Positions 1 to 14,767 are shown, numbered from the stretch's first letter. The stretch is DNA of 64,000 nucleotides from Motacilla alba alba (GCF_015832195.1 NC_052020.1:5214254-5278253); one strand, 5' to 3'. The notes: generated from the letters alone by a model not told the origin. Translations and numbers: made by a program.

Positions 1-371
1 AGCATCAAGTTTGGCTATTCCCCTGAGCAGGATTTACCCTGTGAACTTCATTTACCAGGCACCGAGCAGCCAGCAGTGCCACAATGATGCATTTAATACA
101 GTCAAGACTGGATCTGAATACAGTAATAATGAAAGACACTGTAACCTACTAATCTACATTTGCATTTCCTTTTTTAACTGCCTCACTAATCATCTCTTTG
201 CTCTTGCGTGGCAATGCTAATGCACTAAAACTCACCTGCTGAACGGAGCAATCGCATCATTCTCTAAAAGTATAACTTCTTTCAGTAGATTTACGCAACG
301 CATTAAATTCAATACAAGACAAAAATTAAATATATACGCAGGAGAAAAAGGTTTCTGAACGAGATCTGGAA

Positions 372-450
372 ATGAATAGATGAAAGAATGGATGAATAGA
401 TAAAAAATAGATGAATAGATGAAAAAATGAAAAAAAAAACAGATGAAAAG
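372..450. repeat. GATGAATA-type degenerate microsatellite
   Basis: Repeated ATGAATAGATGAA motifs with interspersed A runs. On the minus strand this gives overlapping Phe/Ser-rich frames that are not genes. Confidence 0.85.
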
Positions 451-844
451 ACAAAATACAGTTTACCGAATAGATTAATAGTTGATAGTGCCATGACTGA
501 TGGTTTTCAAAGCAGTGACTTATTTTAAGAGAATTCACAACCCTTAAATGCAAGAACCTTCACTCTGTTCTGTGTTTAGATGGTGTTTAGAACAGTATGG
601 CACTGCTGTGCCACCAGGGTTCCAAGGGTGCTGCAGTGGTATAAATAAAAGCCAGCAGCAGATGAAAAGGGATTATTAGAAAATATTAACAGCTGAGCTG
701 AACTTCTGGCACTATGAAATTAGGGCCTGGATTTCAACACAATTCTGAGCTACTGATCAATTTTGCCAGCTGTATCATTTTTTTATAGCTTGCACAACTC
801 TTTTTACTCTAAAGTTAGATAGATTATGATAGCATTGATGGCCC

Positions 845-1125
845 TCAGTTATATTTTAGTTATATTTTATTATTTATTATTATTTTCATATATTATTAGT
901 GATATGTATATTATATTCATATATTATAGTTATATATATTATTATAGTTATTATTAGTAGTATTTCTTATTTATATTTATATGTAAATATATATAGTATA
1001 TTTATATAAAATATATTTATATAATATATAATAGTATATAACATATATCATATATAAAAACATATATATATAATTTATATATTTTTATTAGTTATATTTG
1101 TTGTAGTTATATTTTTATTATTGTT
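845..1125. repeat. Long AT-rich low-complexity tract
   Basis: About 280 bp almost entirely of A and T built from TATATT, TTATTA and ATATAT units. Confidence 0.95.
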
Positions 1126-3492
1126 CTCTCTCTATTACAGTACACAGCTCCTTGGTCAGAAAAGAAACCCTAATTGTGTTGTGTCTCTGTACTTAATGCC
1201 CTGCAGTGCAGTAAAAAGTGCTGGTCATAATTGTAGAATGAGTTAAGGAGAAGAAGATAAACAATTGATATGAAATGGGTGTTGTGAATTAGGTATGAAT
1301 TTGAGAGGCTTTTTTTTTTAATGAGTATGAGCCATCTGTTAATACTGATGGCTGCTCTGCTCATAAGGAAGAGAACTAAATACATTTATCATAAATATGA
1401 TATGGTAATATGAGGAAAAAGACTCTATCCCAGTCTTTTTGAGAAAATATGTGAAAAAGACTCTATTCATCTGTGCCTGTCCAAACAGAGGGTCTGGACA
1501 CAAGGTCTGTTCAAGGAAATGGCAAACCAGGCCTTGTCATTTCTAAAGTTTATTAATACTTAAGGTGTACTTAGCCATTTCCTTACAAGTTTTGATCTTC
1601 TGTATTAGGTAAAGCTGAAACTCTTGAAACCATGCTAAGGTGAGGAGAAAAATACCTTTGCACTAACAGCATAACCCTTCAAGAAGGCAGCAAGTGCTCA
1701 AAGACATGGGGCACTCCTCCCATAAAGACAGCAACATTTGGGTGATGCATCAAGGGCAGAGGAAGAGAAGAGGGATATAAAATAAACAGCATCGTGACAC
1801 CAAAAGTTATGTGAAGCCAACATAAACTAGGCAGGGTTAGCTGTGCCATGCTTTGCTCATAAAATATGTAAAGAAATAAATCCACTGCTATTAAAAAAAA
1901 AAAAAGGCATAAAGCAGCAGAAGAGCACTCACATGCTTACAGTATCATTTAATACATATATTTAGTTTAATCCAAGCAGTTAACAAGCCTTGGAAAACAA
2001 AGCAAAACCACTTTATCTTGGTTCAAGCAAAGCACTTGAAGGCAGGTTCCCCTAGGAAATGAGGCTTGTGTGATTGCACTGCCAGTCCATCTGTCTCTCC
2101 AATAACTCCTCAACCTCGGGCCTGTTTCAGCCAAATTCTGCACAGACATGACATTCCCAGCAAAGCTGAGTGAGCACAAAGTTCAAGGAGCTGGCAGCTC
2201 AACAGAAAGAGAGGGACCTACACCAGTGCCCCCACTAAAGAGCTCTGCCCTGTGAGCTCAGCAGTTCTTTGCTCTCCCCGGCCAGTTCCTCCTCAGAGCC
2301 AGCTGCAATCCCTGCTACCACTGCCCAGCTGTTATCTGGGGAGAAGGAAGGGAAGCAGAGGTAGCTGGAGGGGAGGGAATCACTGGGGACACGGAGGGAG
2401 CAGGGGTTGAGGGGTGGGCAAAGAGCTGGGAGGTAAGGATTCAAATCCAGGCAGCCAGGATTCATTAGTTCCACTGTCACAGAACAACTTGTTTCTCAGC
2501 ATTCCAGCTCAGCCAAGAAACCACTAAAAGGAGTCATTTGCACAGCTCTGTTGATAGTGCATTTTCTAAACCTTTATTTGCTGGCATTTTGGATCCTGTC
2601 TCCACCCATGGAGGCTTGTGCAGGGAGAAGATTTGATCAACCCTCAGCAAGCTGAACCAAATATTTGCATGGATGGGGGAAGGAAAAGATGCTTAATAAC
2701 ATCAATCTGGAGGTGCAAACATCAGGTTGCTTTAAATGTGCCAGAGAAGAACTTGTCTCCTTCCAAAGGGGGATATTTTCTGTTTCTTTTCATCTGCACC
2801 ACTGTCTCCTACCCTTTACTCCGCTTGGGAATAGTAGAATGTGTGAGTAAGGACAGAGTTTAGTAAATGCTGAATTAGTTGGGATTGATTTAACCATTTA
2901 GGGTTTTACTTGTGCTTGGGGAAATGTGCTGGACTTTGAAGAAGTGGTTTGATGCCACATTTTCTAAGGGGGATGTAAACTGATTCACCTCCTTTTCCTA
3001 TAAAGGACCCCATAAAAAGTTGTCCTGTGACATACACAAAAGGACACCACAAAAGAAACAGCCCAGTTGACAGAAACCACCCCAGACAGATGTATTTGTG
3101 AGCTATAACATCAATGTTTTGCTCTGTCGAAAACTGACTAGATAATATAAAAGTAGCCAGGTCACTCTAGAATACAAAGTCTTACAAGGACAATCTCCCA
3201 ATTTTCCCCCTGTGACAAGACCTGTGACACAAGCTCCATTATTATGGTGCCCTTCATTCCTGAATGCCATTAAGCATGAGTGATGCTTAAATCAGCTTCA
3301 GTTTTGCTCCAGGTAGGGCAGAGACCCAGCCATTAGCAGGGTGCTTGACAAGGACAGAAACAGAACTATCAGAATTATGAGTTCTAGTGTCTATCAGATC
3401 AGTAGCTGGCTCTTAAAACTCCTGCTGTTATTTCTTTAAAAAAAAAAATCCCTGAAGGAGTGGTAGAAACTCTTGGAAAGCCTTTTCTGCTT

Positions 3493-3523
3493 ATTTTTTT
3501 TTTTTCTTTTTTTTTTTTTTTTT
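3493..3523. repeat. Poly(T) tract
   Basis: Two T runs of 12 and 18 interrupted by one C. No flanking retroposon body was recognised. Confidence 0.9.
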
Positions 3524-5715
3524 GAAGTGCAGAAATTTAATTTCTCCATGATTTGCTCCCAATACCAGTAGTGGCTGAGGTTCCCAAAGAGCAGGTTCAA
3601 TACCCATGGCAGGGAGAAGTTTGGACCATTCTTCAATGCCTTGCCAGCTACAGGGTGGGCCTAGAAACACCAGGGTCTAAACCTTCCTGATAAATTGTCC
3701 CATCCCAGTGCTGTGTCTGCCTAAACCATCTGAAGGTATCTCCTACAGCTTGTCCTGAAAACCTGGCCCTGAGTTACCATGTGACTTCCAGAGGACCTCT
3801 GGGGGTTCCTTCTTAACTGCAGCTGAGCTGTGGGAACAGGAGAGAATGAAAAATGCTGTTATGTGCCCAGCCCTCTCAGAATAGGAGAGTTCTCTCCCAC
3901 TGATTCTCAGAACAAGTGGCCAAAGCACATTGCATTGCAGAGAGGAAAAGAGTCCTGATCACCGAGTTCAGATGTAACATGCAGCACCTTCCTGGAGAGA
4001 AAAGCAGCAGAACTGGCCCATGAACAGTGTTATCACTTGGGTTCTGTGCTCTGCAGAGCTGAGGGAAAGTTAAGGTGCAGGAGCCAGAAAGGACCATGCA
4101 AACTCTCTCATGGAGCCGGCCTGGACCTCTCACAGTGAAGCCAAAAGTCTTTGCTGAAGAGAAGCAGAGTTGTTCCAGGAGTGTGGAGGGATGCAAAGAG
4201 CTCTGGGGGGAAGTTGAAGACTTCAGTGGGAGATGGCTGTACTCACTCTCCTGCCATCATCTCCTGCCCAGAGTGTGCCAGCCACTTCTCTGTTCTCTAG
4301 GTGCCACCTAACGGGTGGTGGAAGGAAAAAAGGTAAAACCATGAGGTGGTCATGGTGGGGAGGAATGACCTTTCACAGCAGAGAATGCACAGCTACTTTG
4401 CTGGTGGTCAAAGCTGGATGCAATTCTTCCCCATTTGTGGCTTTCCATCTGAACTGACACGTTCACAGAGCCCCAACTGAACATGTGAGAGCTGTGGCCC
4501 AAGAAGGCCCATTCTCTGCTGTCTCTCTTGTGTTCTTAGATTTCCTTTGGTCCAGACAAGGATTCTGACAGGGCTGAACTACTCCACAGCCAGCAAATAA
4601 ATTCAGAGTATATCAGTGTCTCATATAATGCAGCACTGACTCCCCATACGTTCAAAATAGATACAGGAGGAGACACCAGCTATAAAAATGTCACACATGA
4701 GCTAAAGAATCCCTTGTTTAGGAAGCAAGCAGGATTCCACAGAGCTGTGCTTCAGCAGCAGACCTACCTCTATGCAGCAGCACCTAGGTCTTCCTGAAAG
4801 AAAAAAGGGGATTACAAGGTATTTGAAACGTTACTTTTTTTTCCTGCTGAACAAGACTTGCATGAATCCTAGCTCAGAATAGCTCACAACTGAAGTGCAT
4901 TTAATACTTACCTTCCCTTCATCAGATGACAAGGAAAGGTGAATTTTTGCTGTGTTTCAGGAAGGGAATGCTGCCGTGGCTCTCTGCACGGCAACTGTAA
5001 CTCAAAGTTCCCCAGATCCAAATTGGTTCTGACACAAATCCTTCCAGGAATCTGTCACTGGCCTTCAGCACCGTGGTTCTCCTATGGATTCAAATCAGGA
5101 TGTGAGTGGCAGTGGTCTCAGCAAAGCAGAGATCATCCTGCAGCTCTCTAGATCTTCTGTGGTAGCATCAGGTAACATCCTTAGAAACAAAGCTTTAATT
5201 GAACTCGAGTGACTAATATGTTCAAACCAGAAACTTTCCTGTGGGTTTTAAAAATTTAATTATATTCCATCCCCAAATTTTCCTAGTGCTACTCATTGAA
5301 AATACACAGCTGCACTGGTGAAGCTGTCAGTGAAAGGAAGCAAGAGGTTTTGGCAGCTGCACAGAGGGGAAGAGGTGAGGCCCTGGACTCATGAGAAGGC
5401 GTTGGAGACAGTTTAGGCTTGGAGATCTCTGGAGTCTGATGACATTTTTGGCGATCTGAAGAAAACTCATTTCATCCCCACCCTTCTGTGAATAAGGCAG
5501 AGGTGAGTAGGTTACCAGGCAGCAGGTCTTGGTCCCAGCTCTTGCTGCAGCAGCTCGTATGGCCACAGTCAAAGCGTGCTTGGTTCCCTCCTTCATCTGC
5601 AGGAAGGAGGACGTGAGCTTTCCAACATGGACTTCCACACCTGAGGCGCTCTGGGAGAAGGATTCTTAGCTCTAGGAAACAGATGGGGTGGAGCCCAAAA
5701 GTGCCTCAGGTACAG

Positions 5716-5862
5716 GATGGTGTTTCCAGCATGGAATTTCAGCTCAGGAGCATTGCGTGCATGTGCTGATATTCCCAGCATGGATTTTTAGTTCAGGAAC
5801 ATTGCATGCCCATGCTGGTGTTTCCAGCATGGATTTTCAGCTCAGGAGCATTGCTCACACAA
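5716..5862. repeat. 49-bp tandem repeat, about three copies
   Basis: The unit TTTCCAGCATGGATTTTCAG followed by CTCAGGAGCATTGC recurs with a spacing of 49 bp (CCAGC at 5726, 5775 and 5824). The copies differ at a few positions. The inverted pair CCATGCTGG (5810-5818) and CCAGCATGG (5824-5832) can form a hairpin with a 5-nt loop at the unit junction. The period is not a multiple of three. Confidence 0.9.
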
Positions 5863-8018
5863 TTCTGAGCTAGAGGATCTTCTCAGCAAAAATGTCCATC
5901 CATGCAAGTCACTCTGAAAGAGCTGCACTGAGCAAAGAACAGCCTTCCTGGTATTTGTCTTCCTCTGCACAACACAGAAATATATTTTCACTCTGTCTGA
6001 AGCACCTTCTCCTGCATTTATACAGCCCCCACCAAAGGACAAGGAGCCAGCAGCATGGCTCCAAGGCATTGGCACAGAAAAAAACAGAATCTAGACAACT
6101 TATTTTCAACCTATATTTCAGTGATTCAAAATGTAACAGAGAAGAGTGAAACTCCAAAGACATATCAATATTCTAATAAACTCTCGGGATTGTGAAATAC
6201 CATAGATGAAAAATAAATCACCACCTTCAGAGCAAGTCTTCCTAAACAAAACAGGACTTTCCTGTGCAAGAGATGCTATTTCAGCAGGTAAAAAGTGCTA
6301 TATAATTATTGATTACTATTGATTCTTACTGCTGTTGTTTGAGCTGCCTACAGTAAATATGATAGAAATAGCTCCTTCCCAGCCTTGCAGTACAGTAAGA
6401 CACTTTTGACACAGCAAAGACAACTTTCAAACCCTAACTTTAAAGGGGTTCAATACCAAAGTCACAGGGTATTACACTTTCACTGACATTAGTATCAGCC
6501 TGGCTGAGAATTGCAGGTGATCCCACAATTTTATTCCTGAACTAGGCTAAATTTTAAATATGTGAACCGTGTATATTCATAGAGTTTGCCTCATTCAGAG
6601 CTTCTTCCCCACCCCTTTAGTGCACTAAAGCCTTTCTAATGCTGTTTCCAAAGCACTCTGCCTTACACACCTCACAGACACTGATGAACTGGTGATACTT
6701 GAGGTGCTGTTAATCAGGACCTGCTTCTTCAGATGACACAAAAGTAGCCCAAGTGCACCCTCTGATGCTGTGTAAAACCCTCCTGCAGCTCTCCTTGATG
6801 TGGTAATACAATAGCAGACCAAAAAGAAACGTGCAACTCTCAGCAGCATACATCAATGAGGGGACCAAAATAGGTTTATCAAAGAAAAATGTGACTCTGA
6901 CCCATCCTTGGAAGCAAATCAAAGAGTGGCTAATGGCAGCAGTAGGTCTCCAAGAAGAAAACAAAGCTGAACTAGTTTAAAATAGATCCAAAGAAGAATA
7001 TGCAGGGTTTTTTGTTGTGGTCACTGCCAGCCAGATTATGATGGGTTGCAAATGTTAAGGGCCCTTGAGCTCCTAATCCATCAAATTGGCCATCACTATG
7101 TGCCAAGCAATGACCTCAGTCAGAAGCCATAAATCACTGCTCAGTTAGAGAACCAAACCTGCAAGCTCCCTCCAGTCTCAGTGCTCTCAGCACTTGTGAG
7201 TGGGGCAGGCAGGCTGCCCAGGGCTTGGGATTGGCTGATTCACAGGGAGGAAGACAAAGAGCTCTCAACCCCAAGCACCAAATTTTGAATTAACAGAAGC
7301 TAGCATGGAGCAGATCGGATAAAAAAAGGCAATAAAAAGCCAGAGTGTTTGCTTTGCATGTGGGTTAAGAGCTGAAAGATCTGCTTCCTCACAGTGTGGT
7401 CTCAGCAAGAGATTTAAAGCAGCATATAAGAAGTTGTATCAGATTTTGTATCTCCTATCCCTCTAATTTTCTAATTGCTAATTGCCTTCAGGGCATCACC
7501 AGCTACCCTGCAGTTACTGTACTTTGCAAAGAGGGCCAAAGACACTCCGTGCAATTGTCTGTGTGACAATTGTGCTGCTCATCAATACCACTGTAAATTC
7601 TCAGAAAGTTCACTCTCCGTTCTGAAGATGAGTGTTCTAGCTGTGTTCTGTTTGGCATCAATACCAAAGATGATGGAGCCTTTTTTTAAGTGTGAAAGTT
7701 GGTTCATCTTTACTTATATAGAGCAGGTGTTCAACTACAAAGCTTTCCACAGTAGGAACTGTATGATCAAATTGACCTTAACCTGTTGTTACAAGGATTC
7801 TGAGGATCCAGGAGAATGTAGGGGGAGGAGGGAGAACGGAATATTTCAAACAGTAGAGAATAAGTGTGGTTACATTTTTCACCACTGAGCACTTCCCAGC
7901 AAACTGTGCTTCCTGTGGTAGGACAGCTTTCATGAAGCTGCCCCCCATCTCTATTCCAGTGATTTCCAGTCTTTTTTCAGATATTTATCTGCTTGTGTTT
8001 CCATACCTATACCTATGT

Positions 8019-8053
<35 letters not shown>
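8019..8053. repeat. Compound (CA)n(TA)n microsatellite
   Basis: About eight CA units pass directly into about ten TA units. Confidence 0.97.
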
Positions 8054-11000
8054 TTAAGAGACAGTAAGTAACATTATAGGTTACAGTAAAAATATACATT
8101 GAGGTGCTCTACCACTAAATGCAAATATTTCCAAGGCAGTTTGGAGCTGCAGACTGTGTCTGAATTAATAATACCCTCCAAAAAGTTTTAATCTCACAAG
8201 CTTTCTGCACATCCCAAATTAGGCTGTGGCAATTACAGCAAAGGCCACTCATATTGTTCATTCAAATTTAAATATAAGAGTCAGTCTTTGCAGGAACAGA
8301 TTGTATTTTGGCAATGAAATCTTACCTCTCACAGCCCAAAGAAGAGCCTTAAATGACAATTCATCAGAATTAAAAGCTTTGACAAAGTTAAGTGTTTTGG
8401 GCTTGCATACATTCATATTTTTAAGTGCTTTTGGCAGCTTACTCGATCTTTAAAATGCCATTACAATTGTGTGGAATTACCTCTAATGCTGAAAGGACAT
8501 AGAGCACTGAGAAGAGATTTGCCTTCTTTCTGTTTTCTGTCACAGCAGATGCCACAGCTGAGACAGCCACAATACCCAGAGTGTCCCCACACAATTCCAG
8601 AAGGCTTCTGCCCACGCAGAGCAACACCATGGCACTTCAGAAGGCTGCAAGCTCTGCCCTTCTTGTTCTTCAGCCCAACCTTTTATCCCCTCCTGTTGAT
8701 GCCCTGCACCTGTGTGCCCTCTGTTCCCTGTGGGATTGCTCAGCACCTCTGGGCACTCCATGGCTCTCTTCAATAGCATTCACCTCCTGCACAGCTGGAG
8801 CCACTGGGGACGAGGCTCAGCCCCACTTCCAATCACCTACACCTTCCATCTCAAGAACTCCTGAGGAATAAAACCTGACACAGAGGGGATGAAGTGACTC
8901 GGTTTTCAGGGCAGGATTACACAAACCACAGGACAGAACCACTCTAACCACTGCAGTCATTCAGACCTTGAGATCCTGGCTCCAGGAGAGGGAATTCCAG
9001 GGGAATTTTGCCTTTCTGCCAAGCCTAGCCACAACTGCACCCTCCTGTTGCAAAAGGCACTGGGACTGGAAACAGCTTTTTATCACAGGCTTTTCTCCAT
9101 ACACCTGCTCCTCCAGCTCTTTTTCAAACTCGTGTGCCTCCTGACATTTAGGAAATTGGGAAGTGCAGTCTTGCTGTGGGTGGGAATCATTGCCTAAAAT
9201 CCAGCGCCCCCAGATGCACAGTGCAGCTGCAGTCAGCAAGCTGCTGGAGCTCCACTGGCTGCACAAAGCCTGGGTCTGACCTGAGAAGCTCAACAGAGAA
9301 AGCAATTTAAAATATACAGCTGCCAATGCAACATGGTGTCTTTTTTGGCAGAGGAGATAAAAATAGTAAAGAAACAACAGCTCTGTTCTTTTTATGAAAT
9401 CCTGGCAGTTTTCCAGGAGAGACTTAAGTACTTTTTGTACTTTTGGGGGGGAAAAAAAAAAGGTGATGGGATGTGGTCCAAGACTGCTCACAGGAACCTG
9501 AGAAATATGGAATAAGAGCTGGGCTGAAGCAGCCAAAGTGGTACCACCAGCTGCAGCCCCATCAATTAATGCTCTGCGGTATGTAGCCGTAAGAATGACC
9601 CTGATAATTGTTGAATACAAGCAGATAACTTATACAGAACAGCTCTGCTTTTCTGACTGTGCTCTACTCACCCAAGGAGTACCTTGCACATTTCCCCCAT
9701 CTCACAGGGCAGTAAATTAGTTCTAATTGCAGTGGTATGTAGTAAAAGCTATGCTCAGCTTTCTGCAGCATTTGAAGATTTATTTCGCAGTTTTAGGTTT
9801 TCTCTGGATGCCTAAAACTGGGGGGAGAGGGACCTGAGAGAAAATGGAGATTTCAGAGATCTAAAAATTACCTCAGTTTAGACAAATAAGTTTTTCTCTG
9901 CAACTCAAACAATGGAACTGAAAACTACAGCTCTGTGGGTGACAGCACAGTACACTAGAAAAGAGATTCCTCATTTATTTTTCACAATTCTTCTTTTAAT
10001 TTGAAAAGAGTGACAACTTTATCTGCTTAAAGGGGAAAATATGACAGTACAATGAATTCTTTTTAATGTACTCAAGCTTTGTGAATAATTTTGGAGAAAA
10101 ATTACCGATAGCAGAGACAGAGCAAAATTCTGCAGCTGCACTGACAGCACTGACTTGTGCAAACAGCAACAACTGCCCAGGATTTCAGATCCTTGTGCTG
10201 TGCCTTTAGCCTCTGTGTGGCCCTCAGTCGTGCTCTAAATCCTCTTTTACAAATATTTTCTTTGTCCTTTTTGTCTCCTCTGCGTTGCTGTCCCCCTGCC
10301 ACAGGCAAGCCTCCGCACTGAAATGCACCAGGGAACAGCAGCTGCCCCCAGCAGCTCCTTCTCCTTCCAGAGCCAGACCCGTGAACTTGACAAACAGCCC
10401 GAGGATTCTATCTCCAAACCAAGCTCCAACCAGGGAAACAATGTTTATCTCAGACTGCAGAACACAACTTGCATGTCCTGTGCAGAGGGGGGACACTTGA
10501 CATGTGCTGCTTGTACCTGCACCCGTCAGGGATCTGACACACAGGGGAAACGCTGTTCTCTTCTTTCTCAGCAAGTGCCAGCAAGGAGCCAAACTCCAGC
10601 ACCTTCGTGTGTGACAACAGAGATGCAATTGAAATGAAAATGAAATCCACAAACAAAAAGTAGTCGCCCAACTCAAGGCCAAAGAAAAGAAGAAAAGACA
10701 GGAGAAGGGTTTGGGGCTGGCTGGTTCTTCTGGGAATGCAGCTGTGCATTCCAGCAGGCAGCAAGAATGTGGGTTTTTCCACTTCTGCTGATCACAAGCT
10801 TTGCTACATTCTAGGAAAAAGAATTCATCGCCCATGTATGTGGTTCAGCAAGATAGCTTCACAGAATAACACTGCTCTACAGGGAAGAATGGAAATTAAA
10901 CAAAGATTCTTTGAAAGGCTCCTAACGGCAGCCAGCATCATAGGGCAGAAAAATTAAGTCAGTGTTAAGAGCACACATTTCTTTTTCTGGCTGTGCAGAT

Positions 11001-14000
11001 ATACTGGGCATATCTGACTTGACGTTGTCTCAGGCTTTCTACCCCCACAGCCAAGTGAAACAGAATCCAGAAGGTTTGCCAAATTTATGGCATGTAGTTC
11101 TTTATACCAATTTACTATGATCAGTAATGATGAGCCAAAAGGCCTGCTCAAGCCCCTGTGTATTTTTCTGTCTCTCCAAAGAGGCACAAAGCGTTGACTT
11201 TTCTTGTGCCCTCACTTTTGGCTGAAACCTTCCTGTGCTGTGAACAAAGGGATGGCAACAACAAAGGATCTTCTGAGGAAGATTCCCCCTGTGCTGCTGC
11301 CAGTGGTGCTTGTTAGAGTCACCACTAATCCCATGGCTAATGACTGAACCACTGCAAAAGATCCTTGGAAATCCCTCCTTCTGCCAAGCAGCACAAAGCT
11401 CAAATAGCATCACTATCTGCCTCGAGTGGGCTGCATTAAAAACAGATCCTCCCCTCACCTTCTGACACAGCAGTGTAGAAAAAGAAGCCAAAAAACCAAA
11501 AATAGAACTTTTGGAGTAGCCGGCTTGTCATGACATGGCAAAAATGACCAGTGAGGGGTAAAGAGTCACAGGACAATGGGATCTTCAAAGTGTGTGGTTT
11601 GTCAAATTCAGAAGTGAGTTCATCACTATGAAAATGCCCAATGTTCAATGGCATTTGATTCAATTCCCCATATTTTCTAACAATGGGTGAAAAAAGGCAA
11701 AATTTTGCCAATTTCCATGACAGAACCATCATCTGTTGATATTTGCTGAAAGCTCTACCTCCCCTCAGAGCAAGTGCCTACCTGCTGCACCAGCAGATGG
11801 CCCCTTAGCAGGACTCATTTTAAAGTTAGAGCTTTGTCACCTCTGAAAAGAGTGTTTCATCTTTTAAACCTCTACAAAAGTCTCCTTGTACTTGTTCTGG
11901 CTCTCATTAATTCAAAGGGGAGTTGGAAAAAGGACTAGTAGAGCTTATATAAATAACGAACAATGAGTAAGAACGGGATATAAAAATAAAATTCATTGCC
12001 TCCAAATCTGCCCCGTTCTCTTTTTTACCTTTCAATAATGATTACATGTGTCTTCTGCACATTCAAGCATCAGAAAAATATATAAACCATTTTTATGGCA
12101 TAGAGCAAAAATTTATCTCTGTATTTCAGCTTAGATCTGCAAGAATACACTTAAATTTTAGAAGCAGGGCAAGAAAACCAAGGCATTTTTATTCCACGCA
12201 CAGCAATTACTCCAGCTGTCAGCAGAAGTCACTTTTACTGCCTAAAGCAAAAGTGCAAAGCATCAAGTGGATCCCACAAAAACAATGCAAGTTTATGTTA
12301 GAAGACCACACCTTCTGTTCTGTAGGCCCTTAAAGCAGGCACAGACAAGAACAAATTACCAAGCAGAATTAAAAGCAGTGAAAATGCCATGCATTTAAGG
12401 CAAAATCGAATTTTTTCCTTAGCACTTAGGAGAACCAAAGTTAGTGCTGAATTTCAAAAACATTTACAGATCTTCTGCAGCTCTCCCACACTTTGATGCA
12501 CAGAGGAATCCTGCTGCTGCTGTGGACAGCAGGAGTTCTGCTCTCAGCTTCAGTGCAAGCCAGAACTGTGCCCTCTTTTGTTATCAAAGCCCAGAACCCC
12601 AAAATTCAGCCCTTTGTGGTTTGTTTTCAACAACAAAGAGGGGTGGCAACACTTGCTGTAAGGCAGTGAGGTTTTCTGGTTATGCCAAACGTGATTCAAA
12701 CTGTGATGTCTCTCAGTCATGAAGGCACCCACACTGCTGGAAATGTCCAGCTCCAGGAAATTTATCAGTATAGAAATGGCAGCACCAATTTAATTCTCAC
12801 AGCTCCAACAGTCTCATTTTCTTTAAAACAAAACACAAAGAGAAAAAGCTCAAATTAAAGTCCAAAGTGGATGGTGAAGGTATTATTAAAAACTCTGCCC
12901 TGGATTCTTTTCCAGGTCACACTGATGTAAATTCTGTGTATTTCTTAAGTTTCTCTTGGCTTCCTGAAAGGGAGCAAATCCCAGAACAACACTATGAAAT
13001 CTGTTTGAACAGTTTAACCAGTACTTGCTGCAAAAACGTAGATTACATGTGTGATGTATGAAACCAGCAGATTACAGAAAGAAAAACCCCTCTAATTAAA
13101 CTCTTTGTCCTCCAAAGCCAGGATGAATCCCTCTAGCCCATCTCCCGTAGAAGCATTGGATGTGAAATGGGGTAATGTATAAACAAAGTGCTTTATCTGG
13201 GGTATGACTGGAAGCTCCAGGACTGTAACGTCCTTTAAGATAACATTCCAAGCCTTTCCTTTCAAGTTTTCAGCCAAGAATTTGTTTTTATAATTTCTTT
13301 GCTCTTGGCAAAAGGAAACTATACTTCAGCCTAAGTTTGCCCTCTCATTCAATGCCACTACCACTCCCCCATTTTTTTTTGCCAAAGACACAAAACAAGT
13401 GTTTTGAAACCCAAAACAACAGGGAACAGGCTGCAGCCTCTCTGTGTCGTGGTTTCTTAATCATATTTACCATGAGACATCACCAGGCAGCTCATTAACA
13501 ACACAAATAATAATATTGTTTTATCTCCCACTGGATCTCACCCTGCAGCTCCCATTTGGGCATCCCAGACACCACGAGCTGGTCTGGGAGAAGTCAGCAC
13601 TGGGAAAGGCCTGACTCCTACCCTAGGGCAAGAATGCTCAGGATTTAGTGCTGCTCTCATTCTGCCACTGCAATATGTCTTGGAAACACAGCACTCCCTT
13701 GCCCTCACAAGTAACAGATTTAATAATCTGCTTTTTCACTCCAAGATTTTGGCCTTTTTTCTCACAGACTGGTGCACAGCACAGTTTTAGGAACCCTAAA
13801 GGCTTAACTCACTTCTATGCCCCCAAAATCAGCTACAGGCCACCAAGAGCATCTCTTCTTCCCAGTAAACCCTCTCACAAATGCACTGTGAGATGAGGTC
13901 AGTGATTGAGCAGGACCAGGAAACCTCAGAAGGGAGATTTTAGGGAGTGTCTGCTTCCCTCTCTACCAGCTGCAGGGATTTTCCAGCCCCTCTGTACTGC

Positions 14001-14737
14001 CACAGCAATGCACTGAGCCTCAGCTGCACTCCTCAAGGCAATAAAAAAGACACTGCAGGGTAAGTAGAAGCTAATGATGAGCAGCTTCGAAAAAATCTCA
14101 GTCTCAGTTAATTACGTGTAATATCACTCTTAATTGACCTCTGTGAAAGAAAAAAATATGTTGCAACAATTTTCCCTGATAGCCACACCTACATCTGACA
14201 CTAAGCAAGCACCATATATCACTGCAGAGGCTGAGTCCTCACTTCACTTTGTTGAGCAAGAGCAGAGTGAGAATACCTCACTGTAAAATACCCTTTTTTC
14301 ATTTCATTTCACATTAACTTAAGCACTTGCTGTTCACAAAACTGAAACACCTTTAAAGAAATGCTACAAGCTGAACGGATATGCTCTCAGAAATGTGGAA
14401 AAAAAAAAACAAAAAACAAGCAGGGAACTGAACAGAAAGGTTTGCAGCCAGTTTTAGGTGTGAGGAGGTGAGCACAGAGCCTGTGTGGAAGTGTGTGATT
14501 GTGTAAGCCTCGTGCTGTTCCTCGTAGTCTCCTGACTGATGAAGCCAAGACTGTGCTCTGCTGAGAGTCAGCATTTGCTTTTTGCAGAGAGAATTGCTGT
14601 ATTTTGTCTCCTGCCTCTGGGATGCTCAAGGGAGAAAACCCTTCAGAGCAGTAGGGACAACTTGGGCTTTTTTCCCCACCTTCATCCCTGAAAACCAGTT
14701 TGAATTTTTGGAGAGGGAGAAATACTTTCCTTAAATT

Positions 14738-14767
14738 AAAAAAAAAAAAAAAAACAAAAAAGAAAAA
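14738..14767. repeat. Poly(A) tract
   Basis: Seventeen A followed by C and further A-rich sequence. No retroposon was identified beside it. Confidence 0.9.
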
